Source: an uncultured Actinomycetes bacterium (GTDB lineage: Bacteria > Actinomycetota > Actinomycetes > Nanopelagicales > Nanopelagicaceae). From it: a DNA stretch of 64,000 nucleotides. The position numbers were made by a program, and so were the translations under genes. The stretch spans positions 1 through 64,000 of the forward strand of contig CALEGP010000009.1 in assembly GCA_937876245.1 (NCBI GenBank). Direction: 5' to 3'. Below are positions 40,866 to 51,331 of the stretch, piece after piece. The first letter of the stretch is position 1. Every line of letters begins with the position of its first letter. The notes beneath the pieces were generated by a model. That model made no database searches and was not told where the DNA came from. It saw only the letters and a program-made list of their open reading frames with translations.

Positions 40866-41948
40866 TTAGGCGGGAGAATCCTCAGTCGAAAGAGCAATTC
40901 CCCCGCCTTCAAGTAATGGTTGTGAGTCGGGCGAGTCCGATGGGGATTCCACCTCAATTTTCGGGGGTTTTTCAATTCGCTCCACCGGGTTGTCAGGATG
41001 AATATCAATACGCCATCCAGTCAGTCGGGCAGCAAGCCTTGCATTCTGACCATCCTTGCCAATAGCAAGTGAGAGTTGGTAATCAGGAACGACAACCTTC
41101 GCTGACTTTGTTTCTAGGTCAACGACTTCACAACTAGAGACTTTTGCCGGAGCTAAAGCATTTGCCACATAGACCGCCGGATTCTCGGAATAATCAACGA
41201 TGTCAATTTTTTCCCCATTTAGCTCATCCATTACCGCTTTAGCTCGAGCACCTAGTGGGCCAATAAGAGCACCTTTAGGGCTAACACCAGAACGATGCGA
41301 ACGTACCGAAACCTTGCTACGGAAACCCGGTTCACGGGATACGCCAACAATTTCTACAATCCCATCTTTGAGCTCGGGAACTTCGAGAGAGAAAAGTGTT
41401 TTAACCAGTAATGGATGCGTTCTAGAGAGCGTAATTTCTGGCCCCTTTAAGCCTTGCTTAACATCAACAACAAAGCATTTAATCCGATCACCATGGCGAT
41501 AAGTTTCAGTAGGAACTTGCTCGTTTGGCGGAATTTTTCCTTCGGCGCGACCTAAGTCAACATAAACCAAGGTTTCATCTCGGCCCTGCTGGATTACTCC
41601 AGAAATTACATCACCAACACTTGCGGAAAATTCTTCAACCACATCTGCATCTTTGGCTGCACGCATTCGCTGTTTAATTTCTTTGCGTGTGATTGACTGA
41701 ATTACATCTTGAAAACCCTCAGGCATGTGCGTGATGGTCTCAGTATAAATACCTTCATCGTTAAATTTTGGAACGTGAATCAAAATTTCACCATCAACGC
41801 GATTTAAAACTGCTCGTCCTTGTGGCATAGCATCAAGTAAAGCTACATATGCTTCTGTAACAGCATTTTCAATAGCGCTAATCATTTTTTCTAGAGGAAT
41901 CTCTTTTTCAATAGTGAGCGCAATCAACGCATCAACATCGACGCTCAT
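40866..41948 (-). CDS. nusA: Transcription termination/antitermination factor NusA
   Basis: RNA polymerase-binding factor for pausing, termination and rRNA antitermination. Domain order is N-terminal RNAP-binding domain, S1 (VGDVISGVIQQGRDETLVYVDLGRAEG), KH1 (RSHRSGVSPKGALIGPLGARAKAVMDEL) and KH2 (LSLAIGKDGQNARLAARLTGWRIDI). It has no C-terminal acidic repeats, as usual in Actinobacteria. The length is 360. It overlaps rimP by 4 bp. Confidence 0.97.
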   Translation of the reverse strand: MSVDVDALIALTIEKEIPLEKMISAIENAVTEAYVALLDAMPQGRAVLNRVDGEILIHVPKFNDEGIYTETITHMPEGFQDVIQSITRKEIKQRMRAAKDADVVEEFSASVGDVISGVIQQGRDETLVYVDLGRAEGKIPPNEQVPTETYRHGDRIKCFVVDVKQGLKGPEITLSRTHPLLVKTLFSLEVPELKDGIVEIVGVSREPGFRSKVSVRSHRSGVSPKGALIGPLGARAKAVMDELNGEKIDIVDYSENPAVYVANALAPAKVSSCEVVDLETKSAKVVVPDYQLSLAIGKDGQNARLAARLTGWRIDIHPDNPVERIEKPPKIEVESPSDSPDSQPLLEGGGIALSTEDSPA

Positions 41949-42403
41949 TCGCTTTCCTCATTCTTGAGCGGCTTGAATTCGATCTCGATCATTGCTCGTT
42001 TGATATCTTGGAATGATATTGATTGCCTTCCAATTAGCACCTCAGTTTCAGTGCTCTCTCCAATGCGCCCGCCAATTTCCTGACCGCTAAACAAAGTCAC
42101 ATTTATCAGACGTTCAATATTTTTGCGCCAGTGTCGAGGCTTAGTAAGTGGCCGGTCTAGCCCTGGCGAGGTAACTTCTAAGGTGAATGCGCCCTCACCA
42201 ACTGAGGCAAGAGTTTCGATAACTTCAGATATCTGCTTAGTTACTGCGGTGACTTGATCTAAATTTAAATGCTCATCGCTATCTACGATAACGGTAATAA
42301 TTTTCACCTTGCCAGCAGTTGTTATTGTTAACTCTTCTAGATAATTGCCCGTTGTACTAATAATTGGCTCAATAACAGCGCTAATTTCCTCGTTTAATGA
42401 CAT
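41945..42403 (-). CDS. rimP: Ribosome maturation factor RimP
   Basis: Assists 30S assembly. Conserved blocks are the N-terminal GNYLEELTITTAGKVKIITVIVDSD and the central FTLEVTSPGLDRPLTKPRHWRKNI. The 152-residue length is normal. Position before nusA (rimP-nusA) is universal. Confidence 0.96.
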   Translation of the reverse strand: MSLNEEISAVIEPIISTTGNYLEELTITTAGKVKIITVIVDSDEHLNLDQVTAVTKQISEVIETLASVGEGAFTLEVTSPGLDRPLTKPRHWRKNIERLINVTLFSGQEIGGRIGESTETEVLIGRQSISFQDIKRAMIEIEFKPLKNEESE

Positions 42404-42430
42404 CTCTTATAACCTTTCCGATATTAAGTT

Positions 42431-43198
42431 TTAATTTGCCAGCCAATCGTAACCCACTTTTGCGATCAGAATTATCGTCACAGCTAGAAATACCTTTCGA
42501 ACCAGAGGCGAGCCGCCCCTGATTGCAAGCCTTGACCCGATTATGGCCCCGCACACATTGCATACTGCGAGCAATAAGCCCAATTTCCACCAGATATGTC
42601 CGGTAATCTGGAAAGAGATGAGCGCTCCAAAATTTGTGGCGATATTTACCAACTTGGCAGTCGCAGAAGCCCTAAGGAATGCGTAACCAACTAAGCCGAC
42701 CAGAAGAAAAACTAGAAAAGTTCCAGTTCCGGGTCCAAAAATTCCATCATAGAAACCAATGGTCAGGCCCGAAGCCAGAACGATTTGATGGCGCCGGCGT
42801 TGACTAAATTTTAGATTCTCCTTTATCCCAAGTTCGGGCTTAAACCAGGTATAAAGAGCAACGCTGATGAGTAAGAAAATAATCAAAGGCTGGAAAATAG
42901 CAGTTGGGAACAAGCTTGCAAGTCTGGCACCTAGTACTGAACCAAAGAAGGCCGGGAGCGCCATATAGCAAGTAACTCTTAAATCTGGCTTAACTTTTCT
43001 AAAGTAATTTGCTGCCGCAGATGAAGTACCGAAGATTGAGATGACCTTGTTTGTTCCAAGAATTAGCGGGATCGACTTCTCAGGTAGCCCAATTAATAGC
43101 GCGGGAAGTTGGACTAAGCCACCACCGCCAGCAACAGCATCCACAAAACCAGCAAATCCTGCAGCTATTGCTAGGAAAACTGCAGTTTCTATTCCCAT
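42431..43198 (-). CDS. TSUP-family (TauE/SafE) membrane permease
   Basis: About eight hydrophobic helices in 255 residues. The N-terminal half has the family Gly-rich loop FVDAVAGGGGLVQLPALL, and the second half repeats a related loop (GFYDGIFGPGTGTFLVFLLV). Family members export or import sulfite, sulfonates or other organic anions; the substrate here is unknown. It is inserted between proS and rimP on the same strand with short gaps, probably cotranscribed. Confidence 0.88.
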   Translation of the reverse strand: MGIETAVFLAIAAGFAGFVDAVAGGGGLVQLPALLIGLPEKSIPLILGTNKVISIFGTSSAAANYFRKVKPDLRVTCYMALPAFFGSVLGARLASLFPTAIFQPLIIFLLISVALYTWFKPELGIKENLKFSQRRRHQIVLASGLTIGFYDGIFGPGTGTFLVFLLVGLVGYAFLRASATAKLVNIATNFGALISFQITGHIWWKLGLLLAVCNVCGAIIGSRLAIRGGSPLVRKVFLAVTIILIAKVGYDWLAN

Positions 43199-43202
43199 TT
43201 AA

Positions 43203-44933
43203 TTAAGAATTTAAAACCTTAGTACTAATTTCAGTTACTGCCTTCAGTAATTCAATTTCCGTTTTCTCGCCAGTGCTTCGAACTCTAAATTCAACTTTGC
43301 CTTCGGCAAGCGCCTTGCCTACTATGACAATAAAAGGAATTCCGATTAATTCTGCATCTTTGAATTTCACGCCCGCACTTGGTTCACGGCGATCATCGAA
43401 CAATATTCGAAGACCCTTCTCCTCTAAATCTTCAGCCAAAGTAAGGGCCGCTCTAAAGACTTCATCTTCTTTTCCGGTCGCAACAATGTGTACATCAGCA
43501 GGAGCGATTTCGCGGGGCCAAGATAAACCTATTTCATCATGTGTTTGTTCGGCAATCGCAGCGACAGCCCGAGAAACTCCAATTCCGTACGAGCCCATTG
43601 TTACTACTTGAGACTTGCCATTCTTGTCGAGAACAGTTAAATCAAGGGCTTGAGCATATTTTCGGCCTAGTTGGAAAATATGACCAATTTCTATTGCCCG
43701 ATCAATCACAACTGGGCTCTCACACTTAGGACATAAATCTCCGGCGCGAACTTCTGCTGCCTCGACATATTTTTCAACTTCGAAATCCCGCCCATTCGTT
43801 ACAAATCGAGCATGGGTGTCTCTCTTATTTGCACCAGTTATCCAATGAGACCCTGGAAGGACTCTTGGGTCGGCCAAGAGTTGAACGCCCAGTTTTTTAG
43901 CATCCTGAGGTCCAACATAGCCTTTAACAAGACCAGGAAACTTCGCAAAATCGGAATCCTCAAAGAGCCTGAGCTCTTGTACGCCAGGTAGATTCGCCTG
44001 CAATCTCTTTAAATCTACTTCCCGGTCTCCCGGAACCAAAACAGAGATCGCCTTATCATCTGCAATGAGTAGAACATTTTTAAGCGTATCGGAAGCTTGA
44101 TGCCCAGAACCAAACTTAGAATTCAAAAGCTCTACTAGCGAATCTATCGTTGGAGTATTAGGTGAATCAAATGCCTCCATATTTGCGGGTAGAGCTGTGG
44201 AAGTCGGCTCAACTTTTGTTACCATCGCTTCAACATTTGCGGCATAACCACATTTCTCGCAAAGCACATAAGTATCTTCGCCTGTTGAACATGGGGCTAA
44301 GAATTCCTCCGACCCAGAACCGCCCATAGCTCCAGATATTGCAGACACAATATTGTACTTAAGGCCCAGTCGATCAAAAGTTTTAATGTATGCATCACGA
44401 TGCTGATTGTAAGATTTAACTAATCCCTCATCATCAATATCAAAAGAGTAAGAATCCTTCATTACAAATTCTCGCCCTCGAATTATTCCGCTCCGAGGCC
44501 TGGTCTCATCGCGAAATTTTGTTTGAATTTGATAAATTGAAAGTGGCAGATCTTTATATGAGGAATATTCGCCTTTAACCATCAAAGTAAACATTTCCTC
44601 ATGAGTTGGGCCTAATAAGTAGTCATTTCCCTTACGATCCTGAAGTCTGAATAAATCTGAACCGTACTCTTCCCAACGCTTGGTTTTCTCATATGGTTCA
44701 CGAGGTAAGAGGGCTGGAAAATGAACTTCTTGAAAGCCTGCCTCGTCCATCTCTTCTCGAATGATTCGCTCAATATTTCGATAGGTGATGTAACCGAGAG
44801 GAAGCCAAGAATAAACTCCTGCCGCAATTCGCCTCACATATCCGGCTCGAACTAGTAACCGGTGACTAGCTACCTCAGCATCTGCTGGATCATCACGAAG
44901 GGTGCGCAGTAACAAAGTAGACATTTTTAGCAT
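43203..44933 (-). CDS. proS: Prolyl-tRNA synthetase
   Basis: Class II synthetase of the bacterial type. Motif 2 region ([12 protein letters not shown], then [21 protein letters not shown]), an editing (INS) domain in the middle and the HGTP anticodon domain are all present. The 576-residue length is normal. The start is ATG 44933 with AGGG seven bases upstream; a second Met three codons on is possible. It follows ispG. Confidence 0.97.
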   Translation of the reverse strand: MLKMSTLLLRTLRDDPADAEVASHRLLVRAGYVRRIAAGVYSWLPLGYITYRNIERIIREEMDEAGFQEVHFPALLPREPYEKTKRWEEYGSDLFRLQDRKGNDYLLGPTHEEMFTLMVKGEYSSYKDLPLSIYQIQTKFRDETRPRSGIIRGREFVMKDSYSFDIDDEGLVKSYNQHRDAYIKTFDRLGLKYNIVSAISGAMGGSGSEEFLAPCSTGEDTYVLCEKCGYAANVEAMVTKVEPTSTALPANMEAFDSPNTPTIDSLVELLNSKFGSGHQASDTLKNVLLIADDKAISVLVPGDREVDLKRLQANLPGVQELRLFEDSDFAKFPGLVKGYVGPQDAKKLGVQLLADPRVLPGSHWITGANKRDTHARFVTNGRDFEVEKYVEAAEVRAGDLCPKCESPVVIDRAIEIGHIFQLGRKYAQALDLTVLDKNGKSQVVTMGSYGIGVSRAVAAIAEQTHDEIGLSWPREIAPADVHIVATGKEDEVFRAALTLAEDLEEKGLRILFDDRREPSAGVKFKDAELIGIPFIVIVGKALAEGKVEFRVRSTGEKTEIELLKAVTEISTKVLNS

Positions 44934-44961
44934 GGGCTTACCCTATCTAATGCGCTATATA

Positions 44962-46113
44962 TTAATTAGCAGTAACGCTCGGTGTTCCACTGGCAACTCC
45001 TGCTGCCTGCATTTCTTCGGCCAATCTCATTGCCTCTTCGATAAGAGTCTCCACTATCTGGCTTTCAGGAACGGTCTTAATCACTTCACCTTTTACAAAT
45101 ATCTGACCTTTTCCATTGCCTGAAGCAACACCAAGATCCGCTTCCCTTGCTTCTCCTGGACCATTAACAACACAGCCCATAACGGCAACCCGAAGCGGGA
45201 CAGTCATTCCTTGTAAACCTGCTTGCACCTTTTCCGCCAAAGAATAGACATCAACTTGGGCGCGACCACACGATGGGCAAGAGACTATTTCAAGTTTTCG
45301 CTGGCGAAGGTTTAGAGATTCTAGAATTGAAATTCCAACTTTGACTTCCTCGACCGGTGGCGCCGAAAGTGAAACTCGAATTGTGTCACCAATCCCTTCC
45401 GCCAAGAGAATTCCAAAGGCGGTCGCTGACTTAATCGTGCCTTGAAAAATTGGCCCTGCTTCAGTTACGCCAAGGTGAAGTGGGTAATCGCATTTGCTTG
45501 CCAGTAGCCGATATGCCTGAACCATTGTCACTGGGTCATGATGTTTCACTGAAATTTTAATATCACTAAAACCGTGCTCCTCAAAGAGCGAGGCTTCCCA
45601 AAGTGCTGATTCGGCAAGTGCTTCAGGTGTAGCTTTTCCATATTTTGCAAGTAACCGAGGATCAAGTGAACCCGCATTAACCCCAATTCGAATAGGAATT
45701 CCGGCATCTCCTGCGGCCTTGGCGACTTCTTTAACTTTGTCATCAAACTGCTTAATATTTCCTGGATTAACTCGAACAGCTGCACAGCCCGCATCAATCG
45801 CCGCAAATATATATTTTGGCTGAAAATGAATATCGGCAATTACTGGAATTTGAGATTTCTTTGCGATCTGTGCCAAGGCATCAGCATCATCCTGGGTTGG
45901 AACCGCTACCCGAACAATCTGACATCCTGATGCAGTTAGTTCAGCAATTTGCTGCAAAGTGCTATTTACATCCGAGGTAAGGGTCGTACACATTGATTGC
46001 ACGCTTACCGGCGCATCTCCGCCCACCAGGACTTTCCCAACTTTCAATTGTCGACTCTTGCGCCTAGGCGCTAGCGTCTGGATTGGGGTGCCAGGCATTC
46101 CGAGATTTACCAT
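44962..46113 (-). CDS. ispG: 4-hydroxy-3-methylbut-2-en-1-yl diphosphate synthase
   Basis: Iron-sulfur enzyme of the MEP isoprenoid pathway. N-terminal [24 protein letters not shown] leads into a TIM barrel. The [4Fe-4S] cysteines are in [12 protein letters not shown] and [14 protein letters not shown]. The 383-residue length is the short bacterial form. It is in the dxr-rseP-ispG cluster. Confidence 0.97.
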   Translation of the reverse strand: MVNLGMPGTPIQTLAPRRKSRQLKVGKVLVGGDAPVSVQSMCTTLTSDVNSTLQQIAELTASGCQIVRVAVPTQDDADALAQIAKKSQIPVIADIHFQPKYIFAAIDAGCAAVRVNPGNIKQFDDKVKEVAKAAGDAGIPIRIGVNAGSLDPRLLAKYGKATPEALAESALWEASLFEEHGFSDIKISVKHHDPVTMVQAYRLLASKCDYPLHLGVTEAGPIFQGTIKSATAFGILLAEGIGDTIRVSLSAPPVEEVKVGISILESLNLRQRKLEIVSCPSCGRAQVDVYSLAEKVQAGLQGMTVPLRVAVMGCVVNGPGEAREADLGVASGNGKGQIFVKGEVIKTVPESQIVETLIEEAMRLAEEMQAAGVASGTPSVTAN

Positions 46114-46130
46114 GGTTGCATCCTAGATTA

Positions 46131-47345
46131 TTAGTTGAGATTTATTGGATTAAAAATATCGGCAGCCAGCAAAAGGAGGGAGAGGACAGCCAGCACTGCA
46201 AAAACTGCCAGCGTCAAAGGCAACATTTTTTCCAAATCTATAGGGCTAGGAGCGCTCACTTTTCGACGTCTCGCACTAAGTCGCCGAAAACCATCGACAA
46301 TGGCAATAGCCATGTGCCCGCCATCTAAAGGTAATAGCGGAAGCAAATTAAATACGCCAACAAAAATATTCAGGCTGGCAATAATAATCAGAAAAGTAGC
46401 AATTTTTTCTCGTGAAGCCAGATTTGGATCACTAGCCGTTTGAGCGCTGACTCTGGCGACACCAACTACGCCAACTAATCCCTGCGCATCTCGCTTCTCA
46501 TTTCCAAATGTCTGACGAACAAGAGCCGGGATCCTCGCCGGAAGTGAAATCAGAGAAGTTACGCTATTTACCAGCAAATCCTTAGTTATTCTCGCGCTGT
46601 TGACGATAGCTTTAATTGGGGCATCTTTATGCGTGCCAAGTTTATTGATAACCCCGATATAACCAATTTCCTTACCGTCCAAAATTCTTAGTGCCGGAGT
46701 AATCGCAAGTTCTAATTTCTCACCGTTTCGTAGGACCGAAAAAATAATCTCTCGATTCCCAGAAGCCCTGATTTTCGCAACTGCATCGGTCCAATTCACA
46801 TGCTCCTTGCCATCGATGGCGACTATCTCATCCCCAGCAAATAACCCAGCGATTTTCGCAGGTGAGGGCTCTGAATTTGCCGTGCACTCTGAATCCGAAA
46901 TTCCGCTTGAACTACTTAAAAGACAAGGAACCACTTCGCCAATTTTATTAGTAACGGTTGTGACACCGACACCGGAAAGTAATAGCACTAAAATTAAAAA
47001 ACCAAGAACAAAGTGAAGAAAAGAGCCGGCACCAAGCACGATTAAACGCTTGGGAACTGAGGCTAAATAAAATGCCCGTCCCTTATCTTGATCAGTCATT
47101 TCTTCATTAACTGACATCCCCGATATTCGACAGTAACCTCCGGCCGGAATGGCTTTAATGCCAAATTCAGTTTCACCCCGTTGGAATGACCAGATTCGTT
47201 TTCCAAATCCTAGGAAAAATTCAGTAACTTTCATGTGAAATTTCTTTGCAGTCAAGTAATGACCAGCTTCATGAACCATCACAGAGAAGAGAAGTGCAAC
47301 TATAAAAGCTAGGACTCCGATGAAACTTAAACCTGGAAAATTCAC
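46131..47345 (-). CDS. Site-2 zinc metalloprotease RseP/Rip1 type (M50)
   Basis: Membrane protease that cuts anti-sigma factors within the bilayer. The metal site HEAGHY is at residues 25-30 in the first helix, one PDZ domain sits in the middle (AKIAGLFAGDEIVAIDGKEH) and the second metal motif LPLDGGHMAIAIVD is near the C-terminus. The 404-residue length matches mycobacterial Rip1, which has the same dxr and ispG neighbours. It overlaps dxr by 4 bp. No anti-sigma substrate is in the window. Confidence 0.95.
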   Translation of the reverse strand: MNFPGLSFIGVLAFIVALLFSVMVHEAGHYLTAKKFHMKVTEFFLGFGKRIWSFQRGETEFGIKAIPAGGYCRISGMSVNEEMTDQDKGRAFYLASVPKRLIVLGAGSFLHFVLGFLILVLLLSGVGVTTVTNKIGEVVPCLLSSSSGISDSECTANSEPSPAKIAGLFAGDEIVAIDGKEHVNWTDAVAKIRASGNREIIFSVLRNGEKLELAITPALRILDGKEIGYIGVINKLGTHKDAPIKAIVNSARITKDLLVNSVTSLISLPARIPALVRQTFGNEKRDAQGLVGVVGVARVSAQTASDPNLASREKIATFLIIIASLNIFVGVFNLLPLLPLDGGHMAIAIVDGFRRLSARRRKVSAPSPIDLEKMLPLTLAVFAVLAVLSLLLLAADIFNPINLN

Positions 47346-48490
47346 TTATGCTCCTGTACTAATTGGTTGGCGATAATTCTCGAATCATTCTCGATGGCAC
47401 TGACATCAGATAATTCACGAATTGTTACCGGCGAATTTCCGCCTAACTTTTGCACACTGGCTTCAACAATCTCAATAATTTGCATGAATGAAATCTTTCC
47501 TGCCAGAAAAGCATCTACCGCTACCTCATTGGCTGCGTTAAGGATCGCCGGTAAACCTCCACCCAACTCACCACATCTGCGGGCTAGTTCAATGGCCGGG
47601 AACATGGCACTGTCTATTGGTGAAAAATCCCAGGAGTGAGCTTTGCTCCAATCAACTGGAAGCGTTGCCTTAGGAATTCGATTTGCACCCGAAATTGCGT
47701 ATGCGATTGGACCTTTCATATTCGGTGGACTGGCTTGAGCGATCGTTGACCCATCCCTAAATTCGACCATTGAGTGAACAACAGATTGCGGGTGGATAAC
47801 AGCGCTGATTTTGGAATACGGTAGATTGAAAAGGTAGTGGGCTTCAATTATTTCAAGCCCCTTATTCATAAGTGTTGCGGAATTTACAGTAACAACTGGG
47901 CCCATCGCCCAAGTTGGATGATTAAGCGCATCGGCCACTGTTATATCTGAAAAATCTTTTCGTTCCCTAAACGGTCCGCCACTAGCAGTCAAAATTACTT
48001 TGTTCACTTCAGAAGATTTTCCGCTCAAGAAACATTGATATAGCGCTGAATGCTCGGAATCAACAGGAATAATCCGCTCTGAACCATATGCCATAACCAA
48101 ATCACCACCTGCAACTAGTGATTCTTTATTAGCAAGAGCGACTTTATTTCCAACCGCCAACGCGGCAAGAGTTGGGCCAAGACCAACAGAACCTGTGATG
48201 CCATTCAAAACAACGCCGCACGTTATCGATGCAATTTCTGAGGCTGCCAAGGGTCCATCGATCACATGAGTATTACCCAAGAGGGAAATCAGTTCATCAC
48301 GCCTACCCGTAGTTCCGACCACCGGTACAGAAAATTTTCTTGCTTGTTCTGCCAAAAGTTGAATGTTCTTTGAACCGGAAGCCAAACCAACGACTCGAAA
48401 TCTATCCGGATTTTCCTCGACTATCTCTAGCGCTTGAATCCCAATAGATCCTGTTGAACCCAAAATCACCAAATCAATGAGTTCGCCCAT
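47342..48490 (-). CDS. dxr: 1-deoxy-D-xylulose 5-phosphate reductoisomerase
   Basis: Second enzyme of the MEP pathway; NADPH-dependent. The nucleotide loop LGSTGSIGIQALEIV starts at residue 10, and the metal-binding PVDSEHSALYQCFLSG and LTASGGPFR blocks are present. The length of 382 is normal. It is the first gene of a long minus-strand run, only 19 bp from gabT on the other strand. TAGAAT lies six bases before the ATG. Confidence 0.97.
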   Translation of the reverse strand: MGELIDLVILGSTGSIGIQALEIVEENPDRFRVVGLASGSKNIQLLAEQARKFSVPVVGTTGRRDELISLLGNTHVIDGPLAASEIASITCGVVLNGITGSVGLGPTLAALAVGNKVALANKESLVAGGDLVMAYGSERIIPVDSEHSALYQCFLSGKSSEVNKVILTASGGPFRERKDFSDITVADALNHPTWAMGPVVTVNSATLMNKGLEIIEAHYLFNLPYSKISAVIHPQSVVHSMVEFRDGSTIAQASPPNMKGPIAYAISGANRIPKATLPVDWSKAHSWDFSPIDSAMFPAIELARRCGELGGGLPAILNAANEVAVDAFLAGKISFMQIIEIVEASVQKLGGNSPVTIRELSDVSAIENDSRIIANQLVQEHK

Positions 48491-48509
48491 TGTCCTATTC
48501 TAAGGATGA
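48491..48509. promoter_or_regulatory. 19-bp bidirectional dxr/gabT promoter
   Basis: The seven bases TATTCTA (48496-48502) contain TATTCT on the plus strand, eight bases from the gabT ATG, and TAGAAT on the minus strand, six bases from the dxr ATG. Both fit the TANNNT -10 pattern and overlap by five bases. Any -35 elements must lie inside the opposite coding sequence. Weak ribosome-binding alternatives (AAGGA, AGGA) also exist, so leaderless initiation is not certain. Confidence 0.5.
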
Positions 48510-49886
48510 ATGTCAAAAACTATTACCTCAGATACACTTTCTTCCATGAATATCGGCCCTAATATCCCCCAGGAACGACGCATTCTCACAGCTATTCCTG
48601 GTCCAAAATCTCAGGAAATCATCAAACGTAGAAGTGAAGCAGTCTCTGCCTCACTCGGAATGGCAATTCCTATTGTGGTTGAGAAAGCTGGCGGTGGAGT
48701 AATAGTTGATATTGATGGGAATTCTATTATTGATATGGGCGCCGGAATCGCAGTTGTCAATGTCGGCAATAGCGCCGATCGCGTAGTTGAAAATGTGATC
48801 AAGCAAGTTCAAGCCTTCACGCATACATGTTTCATGGTTGCCCCCTATCTTGGATATATTGAAGTTTGTGAAGCACTAAATCGATTGACTCCAGGAACTC
48901 ATAAGAAAAAATCAGTTTTATTGAACTCTGGCGCCGAAGCCGTTGAAAATGCCATCAAAATAGCCCGTGCATATACCAAGCGCCCGGCAGTTGTTGTTTT
49001 TGAACATGGATATCACGGCCGAACTAACTTAACAATGGCAATGACGGCAAAAAATATGCCATACAAAGAGGGATTCGGCCCCTTTGCGAGTGAAATTTAT
49101 CGCATGCCTATGGCCTATCCATTTAGATTCACTGGTGATGCCCAGAAATGCGCGGTTGAAACGCTAGAGACTGTAACTCATAAAATCGAGAAGGAAATTG
49201 GCGCGAGAAATGTTGCGGCAATTGTGATTGAACCAATTCAAGGTGAAGGTGGATTCATCGTTCCGCCTAAAGGGTTCCTTCCCGGTCTTGCGAAATTTGC
49301 AAAGGATAATGGAATCGTCTTTGTCGCCGATGAAGTCCAAACTGGTTTTGGCCGAACAGGAAAAATGTTTGCGATAGAACATGAAAACGTAGATGCTGAT
49401 TTGATTACAACTGCAAAAGGAATTGCTGGTGGTTTTCCTCTAGCGGCGGTAACCGGACGTGCAGAAATGCTGGATTCGGTTCATGCCAGCGGCCTTGGTG
49501 GAACATTTGGCGGAAATCCAGTTGCCTGTGCCGCTGCACTTGGTGCAATTGCGACAATTGAAGAAGAGGATTTGGTCAACCAAGCAAATGTAATTGGTGA
49601 AATTATGGTAACTGCCCTAGCAGATATGGCTAAGAAATATTCAGTGATTGGTGAAATTCGTGGAGCTGGCGCCATGCAAGCTATTGAGTTAATAAAACCC
49701 GGAACCATTGAGCCAAATAGCGAAGCCATGAGCGAAGTAATTAAATACTGCCAACAAAAAGGCGTATTAATTTTGAGTGCTGGTACATATAGCAACGTAA
49801 TTAGATTACTGCCGCCCCTCGTAATTCCTGTGCACTTACTTAAGGAAGCTTTGGAAATTATTGATGAGGCATTCGCTACGCTTTAA
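48510..49886 (+). CDS. gabT: 4-aminobutyrate aminotransferase family enzyme
   Basis: Class III PLP aminotransferase. SGAEAVENAIKIAR, the FEHGYHGRTNLTMAMT block and VADEVQTGFGRTGKMFA are conserved, and the PLP Lys is in LITTAKGIAGGFPLAAV. The 458 residues match bacterial GabT/PuuE; use of GABA, putrescine or 5-aminovalerate cannot be separated from sequence alone. With the aldehyde dehydrogenase and Pot importer nearby it fits the polyamine-to-GABA-to-succinate route. Its stop shares TTAA with the stop of the convergent oxidoreductase. Confidence 0.9.
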   Translation: MSKTITSDTLSSMNIGPNIPQERRILTAIPGPKSQEIIKRRSEAVSASLGMAIPIVVEKAGGGVIVDIDGNSIIDMGAGIAVVNVGNSADRVVENVIKQVQAFTHTCFMVAPYLGYIEVCEALNRLTPGTHKKKSVLLNSGAEAVENAIKIARAYTKRPAVVVFEHGYHGRTNLTMAMTAKNMPYKEGFGPFASEIYRMPMAYPFRFTGDAQKCAVETLETVTHKIEKEIGARNVAAIVIEPIQGEGGFIVPPKGFLPGLAKFAKDNGIVFVADEVQTGFGRTGKMFAIEHENVDADLITTAKGIAGGFPLAAVTGRAEMLDSVHASGLGGTFGGNPVACAAALGAIATIEEEDLVNQANVIGEIMVTALADMAKKYSVIGEIRGAGAMQAIELIKPGTIEPNSEAMSEVIKYCQQKGVLILSAGTYSNVIRLLPPLVIPVHLLKEALEIIDEAFATL

Positions 49887-51295
49887 GAATCAAATCCAAG
49901 TCCGAGGCGATCTAGTAATTTAAGCCAAATATTGCGCTTGCCTTGGTTTTCATCAGATTTATTTATTGACCACTGAGTTAATCTAATAAAAATAAATTTG
50001 AAGGGCTCGGGAGGAAATGGCAGTGGTTTCTTTCGAACCATACGCAACTGAGTTCTTTCATTTTCTTCACCGTCCAATAAATCCAACATAACCTGGGCGC
50101 CAAAACGCGAAGCACCAACACCGAGCCCGGTAAAGCCCATTACATAAGCCACACGCCCCCGGTAGGCCTTTCCCCAAAATTGCGAGAAGCGAGAGCAGGT
50201 ATCAATTGCACCGCCCCAACCATGCGTAAATTTAATTCCTTTTAGCTGTGGGAAAGTTTCCAGAAAAGCTTGAGCCAAGTGAGCATAAGTCTCGGCGCTT
50301 GATTCGTATTCGTGTCGGACTTTGCCACGGAAATTATAAATTGCGTCATAACCACCCCACAAAATTTCATTATCTTTCGTTAATCTATAATAATGGAATT
50401 GATTACCCGCCTCGGAAAGTCCTTCTCTATCTTTCCAACCAATAGATTTCATTTGGGCAGGCGTTAAAGGCTCGGTTACTAATTGAAAATCGTAAACAGG
50501 AACTACGTACTTATTAGCACGTTTAACCAAAGACTTGAAAACATTTGTGGCTAGGGCAACTTTCTGGGCATGCACAGTTCCATATGGCGTATGAACAATT
50601 ATTCCTTTACTAGTTCGCTCTAACCATTGGGCGCTGGTATTTTCATAAATTTTCACGCCGTTGGTAATACAGGCTTGCTCTAATCCCCAAACTAATCGAG
50701 CTGGATCCACCAGTGCAGTTCCATCAGGATCCCATAACCCGCCCACCGAAAGCGGAGAATTCACTCGAGACTGAATTTCTTCTTGCGTTAAAATCTCGAC
50801 GTTATCGCCAAATGAATTTCGCAAATTCGCTTCTTCAATTATGTCTTCCATCTGCCACTCTTCGTTTGCAACACGAATTTCACCAGTCAGTTCGAATTGG
50901 CAATCGATGCCATACTTCTTTATTGTTTCCTCAATTCCAACCAAATTTTCACGGCCGAGGCGCTCAATTACCGCCATTTCGTCCTTGAATCTCAGATACC
51001 CATTCATAAATCCATGAGTTAGTGAGTAGCTACAAAATCCTCCATTACGCCCAGATGCTCCTGAGCCAGTCTCTAACTGCTCAATAATTATCACGTTGCG
51101 CTCAGGATTTTTCTCTTTCGCTAACAGCGCAGTCCACAAGCCCGTATATCCGGCACCAACTATGCATAAATCGGCCGTAACTTCACCAATTAAAGTTGGG
51201 TGAGTATCTGGTTCAAGTGGATCAGAATCTAACCAATACAACTGCGGCTGCATATGCGAAAGATGTTTCAGGTAAAAAGGATCGATGTCCGCCAT
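49883..51295 (-). CDS. DAO-family FAD-dependent oxidoreductase, probable polyamine-related amine oxidase
   Basis: This 470-residue protein has the dinucleotide loop CIVGAGYTGLWTALLAKE near residue 45, the [18 protein letters not shown] segment and a C-terminal VMGFTGLGVGASRFGAQV. Related proteins include PuuB-type gamma-glutamylputrescine oxidases and sarcosine/glycine oxidases. It is downstream of potC, so polyamine oxidation is likely but the exact amine is unknown. The start is weak: only GGA at the 3' arm of a GC-rich hairpin lies seven bases before the ATG. A 25-codon ORF precedes it. Confidence 0.85.
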   Translation of the reverse strand: MADIDPFYLKHLSHMQPQLYWLDSDPLEPDTHPTLIGEVTADLCIVGAGYTGLWTALLAKEKNPERNVIIIEQLETGSGASGRNGGFCSYSLTHGFMNGYLRFKDEMAVIERLGRENLVGIEETIKKYGIDCQFELTGEIRVANEEWQMEDIIEEANLRNSFGDNVEILTQEEIQSRVNSPLSVGGLWDPDGTALVDPARLVWGLEQACITNGVKIYENTSAQWLERTSKGIIVHTPYGTVHAQKVALATNVFKSLVKRANKYVVPVYDFQLVTEPLTPAQMKSIGWKDREGLSEAGNQFHYYRLTKDNEILWGGYDAIYNFRGKVRHEYESSAETYAHLAQAFLETFPQLKGIKFTHGWGGAIDTCSRFSQFWGKAYRGRVAYVMGFTGLGVGASRFGAQVMLDLLDGEENERTQLRMVRKKPLPFPPEPFKFIFIRLTQWSINKSDENQGKRNIWLKLLDRLGLGFDS

Positions 51296-51302
51296 CGTGT
51301 AA

Positions 51303-51318
51303 TCCGGGCAAACCCGGA
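51303..51318 (-). other. GC-rich stem-loop at oxidoreductase start
   Basis: TCCGGG-CAAA-CCCGGA forms a perfect 6-bp stem; in mRNA sense the loop is UUUG. It ends seven bases before the oxidoreductase ATG, and its 3' arm supplies the only Shine-Dalgarno-like GGA. No U-run follows, so it is more likely to affect translation or mRNA stability than to terminate transcription. Confidence 0.6.
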
Positions 51319-51331
51319 ATCACCCCTTCAA

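Noticed and set aside
51303..51318. Intrinsic terminator after potC
   Set aside because: The stem is GC-rich but is followed by ATTACACG and the next start codon, not by a U-run.
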